Assembly (NCBI GenBank): GCA_902796985.1
Contig: CADBRC010000011.1
Coordinates: forward strand, 1 to 5,119
Direction: 5' to 3'
DNA length: 5,119 nt
Source of the DNA: an uncultured Spirochaetaceae bacterium
Lineage (GTDB): Bacteria > Spirochaetota > Spirochaetia > Treponematales > Treponemataceae
Shown one piece after another: positions 5,027 to 5,119 of the stretch; positions within the stretch are counted from its first letter, which is position 1; each line of letters begins with the position of its first letter. A program made the translations under genes and the position numbers. The notes under the pieces were generated by a model. It was given only the letters and a program-made list of their open reading frames with translations. It was not told the origin of the DNA and searched no databases.

Positions 5027-5119
5027 TTACTGCCGTATCTTTATCTTTATCTGGGTGATGGCGCCGGAGAGGGCCTGGAAGATTTCCTGCGAGACGATGC
5101 TGTCCACCTTGTCCAGGAA
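5027..5119 (-). CDS. C-terminal 30 residues of an unidentified protein (start outside window)
   Basis: On the minus strand the frame is open from the right edge to a TAA at 5029-5027. The visible tail includes DKVDSIVSQEIFQALSGAI and a basic end, QIKIKIRQ. Codon composition resembles the neighbouring genes (GC-rich third positions, GTC, CTC, ATC, CAG), and the transition to AT-rich DNA occurs exactly at the stop, which supports a real gene end. The sequence is too short to identify a family. The distal repeat unit of the AAA_14 ATPase begins only a few bases beyond the stop. Confidence 0.6.
   Translation of the reverse strand, partial: FLDKVDSIVSQEIFQALSGAITQIKIKIRQ

Noticed and set aside
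5012..5028. ATAAC-AA-GTTAT followed by T-run as a plus-strand terminator
   Set aside because: A 5-bp AT-rich stem with a 2-nt loop is too weak, and no plus-strand gene ends there.

Overview
The window (about 5.1 kb, moderately GC-rich coding DNA) looks bacterial. Genes are densely packed, start sites show purine-rich Shine-Dalgarno sequences, and several promoters resemble sigma70-type sites. Two broad ATPase families and a membrane acyltransferase, plus frequent AGG, GGA and CTG codons and GC-rich coding DNA against AT-rich regulatory islands, fit an anaerobic host-associated bacterium, possibly an actinobacterium or firmicute. This assignment is weak: no ribosomal or other phylogenetic marker is present.

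Left part (1-1888, + strand). The 3' end of a beta-rich, probably secreted or surface protein of unknown function runs from the window edge to 593. After a 110-bp gap holding a short GC-rich direct repeat and a good promoter comes a complete multi-pass acyltransferase of the AT3 (acyltransferase 3) superfamily (704-1888), likely O-acylating an envelope glycan.

Right part (1906-5119, - strand). Two P-loop ATPases follow one another. The first (1906-3333) has an archaeal-type ATPase domain, a winged-helix region and a C-terminal DUF234 domain with an apparently intact PD-(D/E)XK nuclease signature. The second (3567-4883) has AAA_14 and DUF4143 domains, with Gln where the catalytic Glu of the ExK motif would be. 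The last 30 codons of an unidentified gene on the same strand reach the right edge (5027-5119).

The most striking feature is in the two ATPase upstream regions. Each holds its own duplicated, long palindrome. For the DUF234 ATPase, a 52-bp tandem repeat gives two palindromes of 39-41 bp plus a half-site, ending 2 bp before the -35 element. For the AAA_14 ATPase, a roughly 50-bp unit repeated at a 72-bp step carries an extended -10 promoter followed at once by a 33-bp palindrome. The two palindromes are unrelated in sequence, and the repeat steps are close to 5 and 7 helical turns. The working hypothesis is that each ATPase, through its winged-helix region, recognises its own palindrome array and so either autoregulates or marks the site for DNA transactions. 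For the first array, a tandem bidirectional terminator is a serious competing explanation.
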